In this document: one piece after another, positions 57,306-64,000 of the stretch
How the letters are laid out: the number at the start of each line of letters is the position of its first letter
Position numbering within the stretch: the first letter of the stretch is position 1
Assembly (NCBI RefSeq): GCF_004804335.1
Contig: NZ_SRXY01000006.1
Span: 1-64,000, forward strand
Direction: 5' to 3'
Origin: Pacificoceanicola onchidii
GTDB taxonomy: Bacteria > Pseudomonadota > Alphaproteobacteria > Rhodobacterales > Rhodobacteraceae
Length of the DNA: 64,000 nucleotides
The notes under the pieces: generated by a model
Database searches by the model: none
Told to the model about the DNA's origin: nothing
What the model saw: only the letters and a program-made list of their open reading frames with translations
Translations under genes and position numbers: made by a program

Positions 57306-59732
57306 TCAGCCATGCAGACCAAGCTGGTTCGCCGTCTTCCAGATCCGCCAGTGGTCATGCGGCATATGCGTGTGCCGCAGCCCAAAGGCCCGGAAGGCGT
57401 CGTTCACCGCATTGGAGAAACACGGCACGCCGCCAACATGCGGGCTCTCGCCCACACCCTTTGCGCCAATGGGGTGGTGCGGTGAGGGCGTGACCGTGTG
57501 GTCCGTCTCATAGTTCGGCACCTCCCAGGCGGTGGGCAGGAAGAAGTCCATGAGCGTCCCCGTCTTCACGTTCCCCATGTCGTCGTAGGCAATCTCCTGC
57601 CCCAGCGCGACGGCCAGCGCCTCGGTCAGACCGCCATGCACCTGCCCTTCGATGATCATCGGGTTGATGCGGGTGCCGCAGTCATCGAGCGCATAGAACC
57701 GCCGGATGTCGACCTCGCCGGTGTCCACGTCGATGTCCATGACACAGACATAGGCCCCAAACGGATAGGTCATGTTGGGCGGGTCATAGTAGCTCACCGC
57801 CTCAAGCCCCGGTTCGATCCCCGGAATGGCCTGATTATAGGCCGCAAAGGCGATCTCCTTCATGGTCTTGAACTTCTCCGGCGCGCCTTTGACCACAAAG
57901 CGGTCCACGTCGAACTCCACGTCATCATCATGCACTTCGAGCAGGTACGCCGCGATCATCTGCGCCTTGGCGCGGATTTTCCGCCCCGCCATGGCCGTCG
58001 CCGCCCCCGCCACCGGGGTTGAGCGCGAGCCATAGGTGCCCAGCCCATAAGGCGCGGTGTCCGTGTCGCCTTCTTCGATGGTGATGCTATCCGCCGGCAG
58101 ACCGATCTCGGTGGCAAGGATTTGCGCAAAGGTTGTCGCGTGTCCCTGACCTTGTGAAATTGTGCCAAGCCGCGCGATCGCTGAGCCTGTCGGATGGATG
58201 CGAATTTCGCAGCTGTCAAACATGCCAAGGCCAAGAATATCGCAATTCTTCACCGGCCCGGCCCCCACGATCTCCGTGAAATGCGTCAGGCCAATGCCCA
58301 TCAGCTTGCGCGTCTTGCCCGCCTTGAAATCCTCGACCCGCTGCGCCTGTTCCGCACGCAGCCCGTCATAGTCCACGGCCTTCAGCGCTTTGTCCCAGGC
58401 GGTGTGGTAATCGCCAGAGTCATATTCCCAGCCCAGCGCCGCCTTGTAGGGGAACTGATCCTTGCGGATGAAGTTGATCCGGCGCAGCTCGGCTGCATCC
58501 ATATCCAGCTCAATCGCCAGAACCTCGATCATCCGCTCGATAAAGTAGACAGCCTCCGTCACCCGGAACGAGCAACGATACGAAACACCGCCCGGAGCCT
58601 TGTTGGTATAGACCCCATCCACCGCCAGATACGCCGTTGGAATATCATAGGAGCCGGTGCAGATGTTCATGAACCCCGCCGGGAATTTCGTCGGATCGGC
58701 GCAGGCGTCAAACCCGCCGTGATCAGCGGTCACATGGCAATCAAGTCCAGTGATTTTGCCGTCTTTGGTGGCGCTGATCTTGCCGGTCATCCAGTAATCG
58801 CGGGCAAAGGCCGTGGTCATCAGGTTTTCCATCCGGTCCTCGACCCATTTCACCGGAACACCAGTGACGATGGAGGCGACAACCGAGCAGACATAGCCCG
58901 GATAGGCCCCGACCTTGTTGCCAAACCCGCCGCCAATGTCGGGCGAGATCACCCGGATGTTGTGCTCCTCAATCCCTGAAATCAGGGACACCACGGTGCG
59001 GATCGCGTGGGGTGCCTGAAAGGTGCCCCAAAGCGTCAGCTTGCCATTGACCTTGTCCATCGACGCCACACAGCCGCAGGTCTCAAGCGGACAGGGGTGC
59101 GTGCGGTGGTAATACATGGTCTCCGTGGCCACCACGTCGGCGTTGTCGATCACCTGTTTGGTGGCCTCCTTTTCGCCCGCTTCCCACGTGAAGATGTGGT
59201 TGTGATGTTTGCGCGGCCCGTGTGCGCCGTCCGGCAGGCTGCCGTCTTCGCCCACGAGGTCTTCGCGCAGGACAACATCCGATTTCATCGCCTCAAACGG
59301 GTCCACAAGCACCGGCAGGTCTTCGTACTCGACCTCGACCAGTTCCACCGCATCGGCGGCGATATAGCGGTCCTTGGCGACCACATAGGCCACCTCCTGC
59401 CCTTGAAACAGCACCTTGCCATCGGCCAGAACCATCTGCTTGTCCCCGGCCAACGTCGGCATCCAGTGCAGACCAAGCGGGCGCAGATCGTCGGCGGTCA
59501 GAACCGCGATCACCCCGTCCAAAGCCAAGGCCGCAGAGGCGTCGATGGACTTGATCCGGGCGTGGGCATAAGGCGAGCGGACAAAATCGCCAAAGAGCAT
59601 CCCCGGCAGTTTGATGTCGTCCACATAGTTGCCCTTGCCTTGGGTAAAGCGGGCGTCTTCCACGCGTTTGCGCTTGCAGCCCATGCCGCCCAGCGCGTCG
59701 ACGCGTTCCTCGCGGGTTACTTCGTCCTTCAT
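57306..59732 (-). CDS. coxL: Aerobic CO dehydrogenase large subunit, form I
   Basis: 808-aa molybdopterin subunit that oxidises CO with water. The active-site loop is SYRCSFR with Cys387, matching the form I AYxCSFR loop (form II has AYRGAGR); the position matches Cys388 of Oligotropha CoxL. Other cofactor motifs are GGGFGNKVGAYPGY, SQGQGHATTF and GVGESPHVGG with the catalytic Glu near the C-terminus. It is 73 bp after coxS. This indicates a true CO-oxidising enzyme, not a related hydroxylase. Confidence 0.97.
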   Translation of the reverse strand: MKDEVTREERVDALGGMGCKRKRVEDARFTQGKGNYVDDIKLPGMLFGDFVRSPYAHARIKSIDASAALALDGVIAVLTADDLRPLGLHWMPTLAGDKQMVLADGKVLFQGQEVAYVVAKDRYIAADAVELVEVEYEDLPVLVDPFEAMKSDVVLREDLVGEDGSLPDGAHGPRKHHNHIFTWEAGEKEATKQVIDNADVVATETMYYHRTHPCPLETCGCVASMDKVNGKLTLWGTFQAPHAIRTVVSLISGIEEHNIRVISPDIGGGFGNKVGAYPGYVCSVVASIVTGVPVKWVEDRMENLMTTAFARDYWMTGKISATKDGKITGLDCHVTADHGGFDACADPTKFPAGFMNICTGSYDIPTAYLAVDGVYTNKAPGGVSYRCSFRVTEAVYFIERMIEVLAIELDMDAAELRRINFIRKDQFPYKAALGWEYDSGDYHTAWDKALKAVDYDGLRAEQAQRVEDFKAGKTRKLMGIGLTHFTEIVGAGPVKNCDILGLGMFDSCEIRIHPTGSAIARLGTISQGQGHATTFAQILATEIGLPADSITIEEGDTDTAPYGLGTYGSRSTPVAGAATAMAGRKIRAKAQMIAAYLLEVHDDDVEFDVDRFVVKGAPEKFKTMKEIAFAAYNQAIPGIEPGLEAVSYYDPPNMTYPFGAYVCVMDIDVDTGEVDIRRFYALDDCGTRINPMIIEGQVHGGLTEALAVALGQEIAYDDMGNVKTGTLMDFFLPTAWEVPNYETDHTVTPSPHHPIGAKGVGESPHVGGVPCFSNAVNDAFRAFGLRHTHMPHDHWRIWKTANQLGLHG

Positions 59733-59805
59733 TGTGCCGCCTCCATTCTGATTTGGCCTACCACTTCGTTACTTGAGGCCGGTCGGCCGCTCCACGATCT
59801 GACGG

Positions 59806-60300
59806 TCATTGCGCAGCCTCCTTCGCAGAGTTCAGCTCCTCAGCCGCAGCGAGAATGGATTTCACGATGTTCTGATACCCGGTGCAGCGGCAGATGTTGC
59901 CCGCCATGCCAAAGCGCACCTCTTCCTCTGAAGGCGTCGGGTTCTCTTCGAGCAGCTTCGACGCGCGGGTGATCATCCCCGGCGTGCAGAAGCCGCATTG
60001 CAGCCCGTGGTGTTCCTTGAACGCCTCCTGCAGGACATGCAGGCTGTCCGGGTTGCCGAGGCCTTCGATGGTGGTCACCTCCGCGCCATTAGCCTGCGCG
60101 ACGAACATGGTGCAGGATTTCACCGACTTGCCGTTGATCGTCACGGTGCAGGCGCCGCAGTGGGACGTCTCGCAACCAATGTGCGGGCCGGTGATGTTCA
60201 GCCGCTCGCGCAGCGTATGGATAAGCAACTCGCGCGGCTCGGCCAGGAATTCCTGCTCTTCGCCATTCACGGTCATCTGGATGTGCATTTTCTTGGACAT
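59806..60300 (-). CDS. coxS: CO dehydrogenase small iron-sulfur subunit
   Basis: 164 aa. [2Fe-2S] cluster ligands C43, C48, C51, C63 in the ferredoxin-like domain and C102, C105, C137, C139 in the all-helical domain (CGFCTPGM and CRCTGY). It carries electrons from CoxL to the CoxM flavin. It starts 13 bp after coxM. Confidence 0.97.
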   Translation of the reverse strand: MSKKMHIQMTVNGEEQEFLAEPRELLIHTLRERLNITGPHIGCETSHCGACTVTINGKSVKSCTMFVAQANGAEVTTIEGLGNPDSLHVLQEAFKEHHGLQCGFCTPGMITRASKLLEENPTPSEEEVRFGMAGNICRCTGYQNIVKSILAAAEELNSAKEAAQ

Positions 60301-60313
60301 CGGTTTCCTCCCC

Positions 60314-61168
60314 TTATGCCCGGTCCCAGGCGCGCGCGATGGCGCGGCTCAGGATCACGCCCGCTGCGTGGCGTTTGAATTCAATCGGGCCGCGGTTGTC
60401 TTCAGCCGGGTCAATGTCGCCCAGCATCGCCGCCACCGCCGCCTTGATCGCCGCCGCGTCAACGGCCGTGCCAATCAGCGCCGCCCCTGCCGCTTCGGAC
60501 CAGATCGGCGTGTCGCTGAGATTGGTCATGGCGATGGAGGCCGCCGAACAGGTGCCACCCGATTTCTCAAGGATCACCGCCGCCGCCGCCGTGGCATAAT
60601 CGCCAATCTTGCGTTTTTGCTTTTCGTAGGCCGAGCCGCCTTTGGGCGCGGCAAAGCTGACAGAGGTCAGAACCTCCTCATCATCGCGCGCGGTCATATA
60701 GGCCGCCTCGTAGAACTCCCGCGCCTTGACCGTGCGCTCGCCCTCTTCGCCCACAAGCGTGAAGGTGGCGTCAAGGCACTGCATCAGCCCCGGCATGTCG
60801 TTGCCCGGATCCCCGTTTGCGACGTTGCCGCCCACGGTGCCCATGTAACGCACCTGCGGGTCCGCGATCTGCAAAGAGGCCTCGCGCATGATCGGCGCGG
60901 CCTGCGCAAGCTGGTCGTTGGCGATGATCTCCGCTTGAGTGACCATGGCGCCGATGTGAACAGTGCCTGCGTCCATGCAAATGCCGCGCAGGGTCTCCAC
61001 ATCCTGAAGGTCGATCAGGTGCGGCACGTCGGCCATGCGCAGTTTCATCATGGGGATCAGGCTGTGCCCCCCGGCAAGGACGCGGGCGTCGTCTCCGTGC
61101 TCTTTCAGCACCGCAAGAACGCCCTCCATGTCCTTTGGCCGGTGGTATTCAAAGGCCGCTGGAATCAT
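60314..61168 (-). CDS. coxM: CO dehydrogenase medium FAD subunit
   Basis: 284 aa. FAD-binding [14 protein letters not shown] and [17 protein letters not shown]. The ATG at 61168 has GGGAGGAG upstream; the frame to 61234 is longer but lacks support. The first structural gene of the cluster. The 407 bp upstream (to 61575) contain a repeat, so its promoter is between 61168 and about 61320. Confidence 0.96.
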   Translation of the reverse strand: MIPAAFEYHRPKDMEGVLAVLKEHGDDARVLAGGHSLIPMMKLRMADVPHLIDLQDVETLRGICMDAGTVHIGAMVTQAEIIANDQLAQAAPIMREASLQIADPQVRYMGTVGGNVANGDPGNDMPGLMQCLDATFTLVGEEGERTVKAREFYEAAYMTARDDEEVLTSVSFAAPKGGSAYEKQKRKIGDYATAAAAVILEKSGGTCSAASIAMTNLSDTPIWSEAAGAALIGTAVDAAAIKAAVAAMLGDIDPAEDNRGPIEFKRHAAGVILSRAIARAWDRA

Positions 61169-61320
61169 TGCTACTCCTCCCTGAGCAAGTTTTCTGGCTG
61201 GCCTCAGGGGGGCATGCGGTGGTGCACAAGGCACCCCAAAAGCATTTGTTTACGAGGGTTTTGCACGAGTTGCGCCGCTGGACGCACGAGTTGCGCTGCT
61301 ATGCCTTTTTGAGCAACAGA

Positions 61321-61511
61321 GGTTTGCACCCGGCCTCGAGGGCGGGCCCCGGCATTGTCGCCGTCAACTCTTCAAAGCATCCACGTCGAAGCCCCTCCAA
61401 ACGTTCCGCCACTTCGCACCCGCCGTCGAACCAGAGGTTCGCCAATCAGCAATGGTTCGCCTTCGGCGAAACGGGGGCGAGGTCAGGTGCGAACCGGATC
61501 GCAAGCGATCC
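61321..61511. repeat. GCACCCGGCCTCGAGGG element, copy 1
   Basis: Left arm GGTTTGCACCCGGCCTCGAG (from 61321), right arm GGCGAGGTCAGGTGCGAACC (61476-61495), then GGATCGCAAGCGATCC hairpin. The internal block CTTCGCACCCGCC is shared with the copy at 63729. It fills the coxC-coxM gap; no gene is visible in 61169-61575. Confidence 0.7.
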
Positions 61512-61575
61512 GGGGGAAAGAATTGGCTAACCCGGATCCCGTTTGATCCACCTCGAAATCAGGAAGCCGTTACTC

Positions 61576-62706
61576 TCAAACGAAAGCCTCTTCGGCCTCC
61601 TTGAGGTGCGAGCGGCTCACCGGCACCGGCGGCAGGGTTTCTGTCCCGAAGGTGCAGCGCCCCTTGTCCTTGCTGCGCTCGAACCGGGTGACCTTGACCG
61701 GGTTGACCAGATAGCTGCGGTGCACCTTCACAAAGCCAAGAGGCGTGAGCCGCTTGGTCGCTTCGGTGATCGGCCATGCGCAGAAGTGCCGGTCTTCGGA
61801 GGTATAAACCTGGGTGTAATGGCCGTCGGCGCGCAGGAAGACCACCTCGCCCGCCGGCACAAACACCTTGCCGCCGTCGCGCTCGCAGGGAATGCGCAGC
61901 ACGGGCTGTTCCGGCTCGGGGGTCGGCTCACGTGTCGGCTCGGCGGCTGGCGCAGGCGCGGCAGCCTGAGCCGTCCCCTCTTCGGGGATCAGCAAGGTCG
62001 CCCCGACCCAGAGAAACGCACCAAAGATCACGAAACTCGACAGGATCACCCCCATGGCCATGATCTCGTTGCTGATCAGCGGCCCGAACTCGCGCGCTTC
62101 GGGCAGCGCGATGAAATTCGTGCCCGCCATGGCGAGAAAATGCACCGCAAAGACCGCCGCCCCGAAACACAGCGTGCCCAGTGCGATGTTGCGGTTGGTG
62201 CGCCGCCCGTAGGCCACGCCAAAGGCCACGATGCACAGCCCGATGGCCAGCACCGACGAGCCGATCACGCCGCCCGGCGTATAGACCGGCTGGCACAGCT
62301 CCATCCCGGCCATGCCGACGTAATGCATGGCGAGGATTCCCGCCCCGACGATGCTGCCCGCCGCCACGATCACCCCGCGCGTGCGGTGGGTGAAATGCAG
62401 CAGGATCAGCGCAAGGCCGACCATCAGGATGGCGATCAGCGCCGAGACGAGCGTGATCGCCGCGTCATAATAGAACAGGATCGGCAGGCGCAGACCAAGC
62501 ATGGCAATGAAATGCATCGACCAGATGCCACCGCCCAGCGCCACGGCGGCAATCGCCACGGCGAGCTTGCGCCGCGCGGGCGGGATCTGCGACAGGTCCT
62601 TGGTCAGGGTCAGCCCCGTCGCCCCGGCGACAAGCGCCACCACCAGCGAAATGGCGACCAGCCAGGGGTCATGTCCGAAGTCGAGAAATTGCATGGGGCG
62701 AAACAT
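61576..62706 (-). CDS. coxC: CoxC, MHYT sensor with LytTR DNA-binding domain
   Basis: 376 aa. Seven membrane helices with three MHYT-type repeats (SMHFIAMLG, AMHYVGMAGME and degenerate AVHFLAMAGT), a metal-binding sensor proposed for CO, O2 or NO. An Ala/Pro/Glu linker (about 250-275) leads to a LytTR domain with RADGHYTQVYT and FVKVHRSYLVN. This matches Oligotropha CoxC/CoxH architecture. It lies upstream of coxM in the same direction and probably controls the cluster. Confidence 0.92.
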   Translation of the reverse strand: MFRPMQFLDFGHDPWLVAISLVVALVAGATGLTLTKDLSQIPPARRKLAVAIAAVALGGGIWSMHFIAMLGLRLPILFYYDAAITLVSALIAILMVGLALILLHFTHRTRGVIVAAGSIVGAGILAMHYVGMAGMELCQPVYTPGGVIGSSVLAIGLCIVAFGVAYGRRTNRNIALGTLCFGAAVFAVHFLAMAGTNFIALPEAREFGPLISNEIMAMGVILSSFVIFGAFLWVGATLLIPEEGTAQAAAPAPAAEPTREPTPEPEQPVLRIPCERDGGKVFVPAGEVVFLRADGHYTQVYTSEDRHFCAWPITEATKRLTPLGFVKVHRSYLVNPVKVTRFERSKDKGRCTFGTETLPPVPVSRSHLKEAEEAFV

Positions 62707-62750
62707 GCAACAGCGGACCTTTCATTGCAATTGTTCTCAAATCCGCCGCG

Positions 62751-63140
62751 TCAGCCGGGCTTGCTGAGCCGCGCGTGGATCGGTGTGTCCTTCCAGCTGA
62801 GCGCCGGATCGGAGACGCGGATGTCCAGCGACAGGGCAAAATGCGGCGCAGCAAGCCGCTCTGCCAGCACCGCCTGTGCGGCGGCAAAGATCAGGTCCCC
62901 GGCGGCGCGCAACGCTTCCTGCGAGCGCCCGGCCCCCACCGCCAACGTCATGGCGGCAAAGTCATTTTCCGGCAGGCCGTCCGCAACAACGGCATAATCG
63001 GCGCAATGCGCCCGCACCCGGATGCCCGCAAGCGGGAAAATCCCGGCCTGCACCATGGCCCCGTGCAGGGCGCGGCACAGATCCGGGATGGATACGTCCC
63101 GCTCCAGTCCGGCGGAGTATTCAATCGACAGATGTGGCAT
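62751..63140 (-). CDS. hpaF: 5-carboxymethyl-2-hydroxymuconate delta-isomerase
   Basis: 129 aa. MPHLSIEYSAGLE: Pro2 becomes the N-terminal catalytic base after Met removal, as in 4-oxalocrotonate tautomerase superfamily CHMI. The enzyme acts in homoprotocatechuate meta-cleavage. Other hpa genes are not in the window but may lie beyond 64 kb. It is divergent from the MarR gene, with a palindrome between. Confidence 0.9.
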   Translation of the reverse strand: MPHLSIEYSAGLERDVSIPDLCRALHGAMVQAGIFPLAGIRVRAHCADYAVVADGLPENDFAAMTLAVGAGRSQEALRAAGDLIFAAAQAVLAERLAAPHFALSLDIRVSDPALSWKDTPIHARLSKPG

Positions 63141-63159
63141 GGGACGTCCTCCTCATTTA

Positions 63160-63173
63160 TTAACATGTTAATC
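63160..63173. promoter_or_regulatory. Probable HpaR operator
   Basis: ATTAACATGTTAAT, a perfect palindrome 20 bp upstream of hpaF. A weaker ATTAACctGTAAAG copy occurs at 63193-63206, before the MarR-family gene. The size and place fit a MarR-type dimer. Confidence 0.65.
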
Positions 63174-63237
63174 AACGCTGCGATTGTCAACGATTAACCT
63201 GTAAAGTAGCGTCAGGTCAGAACCGGAGACCTTAGTC

Positions 63238-63702
63238 ATGCCGCAGAACCGGAGCCGATCCGCTGCCCCCCTCGCCCATACACGGCGCGCCCTGCCGATT
63301 GCGCTTTTGCGTGCGCGCGAGACGTTGATGGAACGGTTTCGCCCGATGCTGCACCGGCTGGACGTGACCGAACAGCAATGGCGGGTGCTGCGGGTTCTGG
63401 ACGAGAACGAGGCCGTGGACGCAACGGAACTGGCCGAAAGCGCCGCGATCCTTGCGCCGTCGCTGTCGCGCATTCTCAAGGCGATGGACGCGCGCGGCTT
63501 CATTCATCTGCGCAAGGCCCCCGATGACGGGCGCAAGACGCTGATCAGCCTGTCCAAGGCGGGCCGCGATTTTCTCGCCAAGGCCGCGCCGGAAAGCGCG
63601 GCGATCTCCGAAGAGATCGAAGCGCGGCTGGGGCGAGACAAGATTGACAGGCTGCTCGACGAAATTGACGACCTGATCTTTCAACTCTCCGAGAAGCGGT
63701 AG
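63238..63702 (+). CDS. hpaR: HpaR-like MarR-family regulator
   Basis: 154 aa winged-helix protein: VTEQQWRVLRVLDENEAVDA, LAESAAILAPSLSRILKAMD (recognition helix) and DDGRKTLISLSKAGRDFL wing. The pattern and hpaF neighbour match homoprotocatechuate regulators (HpaR). These repress the meta pathway and respond to homoprotocatechuate or 4-hydroxyphenylacetate. Divergent from hpaF, 97 bp apart. Confidence 0.88.
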   Translation: MPQNRSRSAAPLAHTRRALPIALLRARETLMERFRPMLHRLDVTEQQWRVLRVLDENEAVDATELAESAAILAPSLSRILKAMDARGFIHLRKAPDDGRKTLISLSKAGRDFLAKAAPESAAISEEIEARLGRDKIDRLLDEIDDLIFQLSEKR

Positions 63703-63728
63703 GCGACCGTTGGTCTTTGCGAAACAAC

Positions 63729-63874
63729 GGTTCGCACCCGGCCTCGAGGGCGGCTTCTGAGTTTGGCGCAGCTGAGCGATCAAGCATCTACGTTACGACC
63801 ACTCGAACCGTCCCGCAACTTCGCACCCGCCCTGGGGGGCGAGGTCGGGTGCGAACCGGATCGCAAGGCGATCC
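63729..63874. repeat. GCACCCGGCCTCGAGGG element, copy 2
   Basis: Left arm GGTTCGCACCCGGCCTCGAG (63729-63748), right arm GGCGAGGTCGGGTGCGAACC (63838-63857), then GGATCGCAAGGCGATCC. It has the same block order as 61321 but is about 45 bp shorter inside. Confidence 0.72.
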
Positions 63875-63894
63875 GGGAAAGGCCTCAACACGCA

Positions 63895-64000
63895 CTACAT
63901 TCTTTCCCCAGCCATCTCCCGCGCGTGCACACCCAACATCAGGAGCGCGGGCCAGAGCAGGTAGGCTTCGATCTCGATATTCTCGCCAAAGGACAACAGC
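63895..64000 (-). CDS. C-terminal end of an unknown protein (partial)
   Basis: An open frame enters from the right edge and ends at TAG (63897-63895). The visible tail contains SFGENIEIEAYLLWPALLML and ends GVHAREMAGERM. It has one hydrophobic stretch and may be a membrane protein. No family can be assigned from 34 residues. Confidence 0.45.
   Translation of the reverse strand, partial: LLSFGENIEIEAYLLWPALLMLGVHAREMAGERM

Noticed and set aside
1-64000. CRISPR arrays, tRNA/rRNA genes, integrase, phage or toxin-antitoxin modules
   Set aside because: Looked for but not found; the direct repeats seen are short operator repeats or dispersed hairpins, not spaced arrays.

Overview
The window is high-GC chromosomal DNA from an alphaproteobacterium, most likely a marine Rhodobacteraceae (Roseobacter-group) organism. 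The reasons are the protein families and codon use, a box-type benzoyl-CoA pathway with a BoxR/BzdR regulator, a form I CO dehydrogenase cluster, a Na+-NQR operon, a VPLPA-type C-terminal sorting signal, and a reductive pyrimidine pathway with a RutR-like regulator. The genus cannot be fixed by reading alone. No tRNA, rRNA, CRISPR array, transposase, integrase or phage gene was seen.

Layout. (1) 1-6.9 kb, plus strand: the end of acetyl-CoA synthetase, then a second-type adenylate kinase, a DUF4212 plus sodium:solute symporter pair, a cNMP/CBS/DUF294 signalling protein, a small membrane protein and a membrane-tethered 3'-5' exonuclease. This reads as an acetate uptake and activation module. 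(2) 7.0-22.8 kb, minus strand: benzoate catabolism, with benzoate-CoA ligase, hydrolase, boxC, boxB, flavodoxin, a small unknown protein, thioesterase, boxR and a FadJ-like beta-oxidation enzyme. It is followed by an SDR, a TRAP transporter and an M20 amidohydrolase. Four TGCA-N6-TGCA-like sites mark probable BoxR operators. boxA and boxD are not in the window. (3) 23.1-27.1 kb, plus strand: the four-gene Anbu module (ATP-grasp, alpha-E, transglutaminase, Anbu proteasome-like peptidase). (4) 27.4-38.3 kb: ABC transporter, dihydropyrimidinase, beta-ureidopropionase-type hydrolase, a divergent rutR with an almost perfect RutR operator, and preA/preT. (5) 38.4-42.5 kb: glpR, glpD, glpK. (6) 42.5-44.0 kb: a transposase-less inverted-repeat element, a ClbS-like protein and a VPLPA-CTERM protein. 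(7) 44.2-51.6 kb: nqrABCDEF with divergent apbE and nqrM, the FMN-insertion and maturation genes. (8) 51.9-53.7 kb: a small membrane protein, a CBS protein and a NaChBac-like channel. (9) 53.8-62.7 kb, minus strand: coxC-M-S-L-D-E-F-(31-aa ORF)-G, a form I aerobic CO dehydrogenase (active-site Cys387 in a SYRCSFR loop). (10) 62.7-64 kb: CHM isomerase (hpaF) with divergent hpaR-like regulator, and the 3' end of an unknown gene.

The intergenic DNA is rich in repeats that carry no coding genes. There is a ~265-330 bp element in three copies with 22-bp inner inverted repeats (27.1, 35.0, 51.6 kb). A twin-hairpin element occurs twice, and its stems differ by compensatory changes (30.1, 52.7 kb). 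A short GTAGGGCGGGGC hairpin family has five copies, mostly at gene 3' ends. A CAAATACCTCGGGG-type element has three copies. A second inverted-repeat family has two copies (61.3, 63.7 kb), and one ~273 bp element has 22-bp perfect terminal repeats (42.6 kb). These are the least-described structures in the window.

Together the genes describe a sodium-using marine heterotroph. It would take up acetate, aromatic acids, pyrimidines and glycerol (or glycerol-3-phosphate) and supplement its energy supply by CO oxidation.
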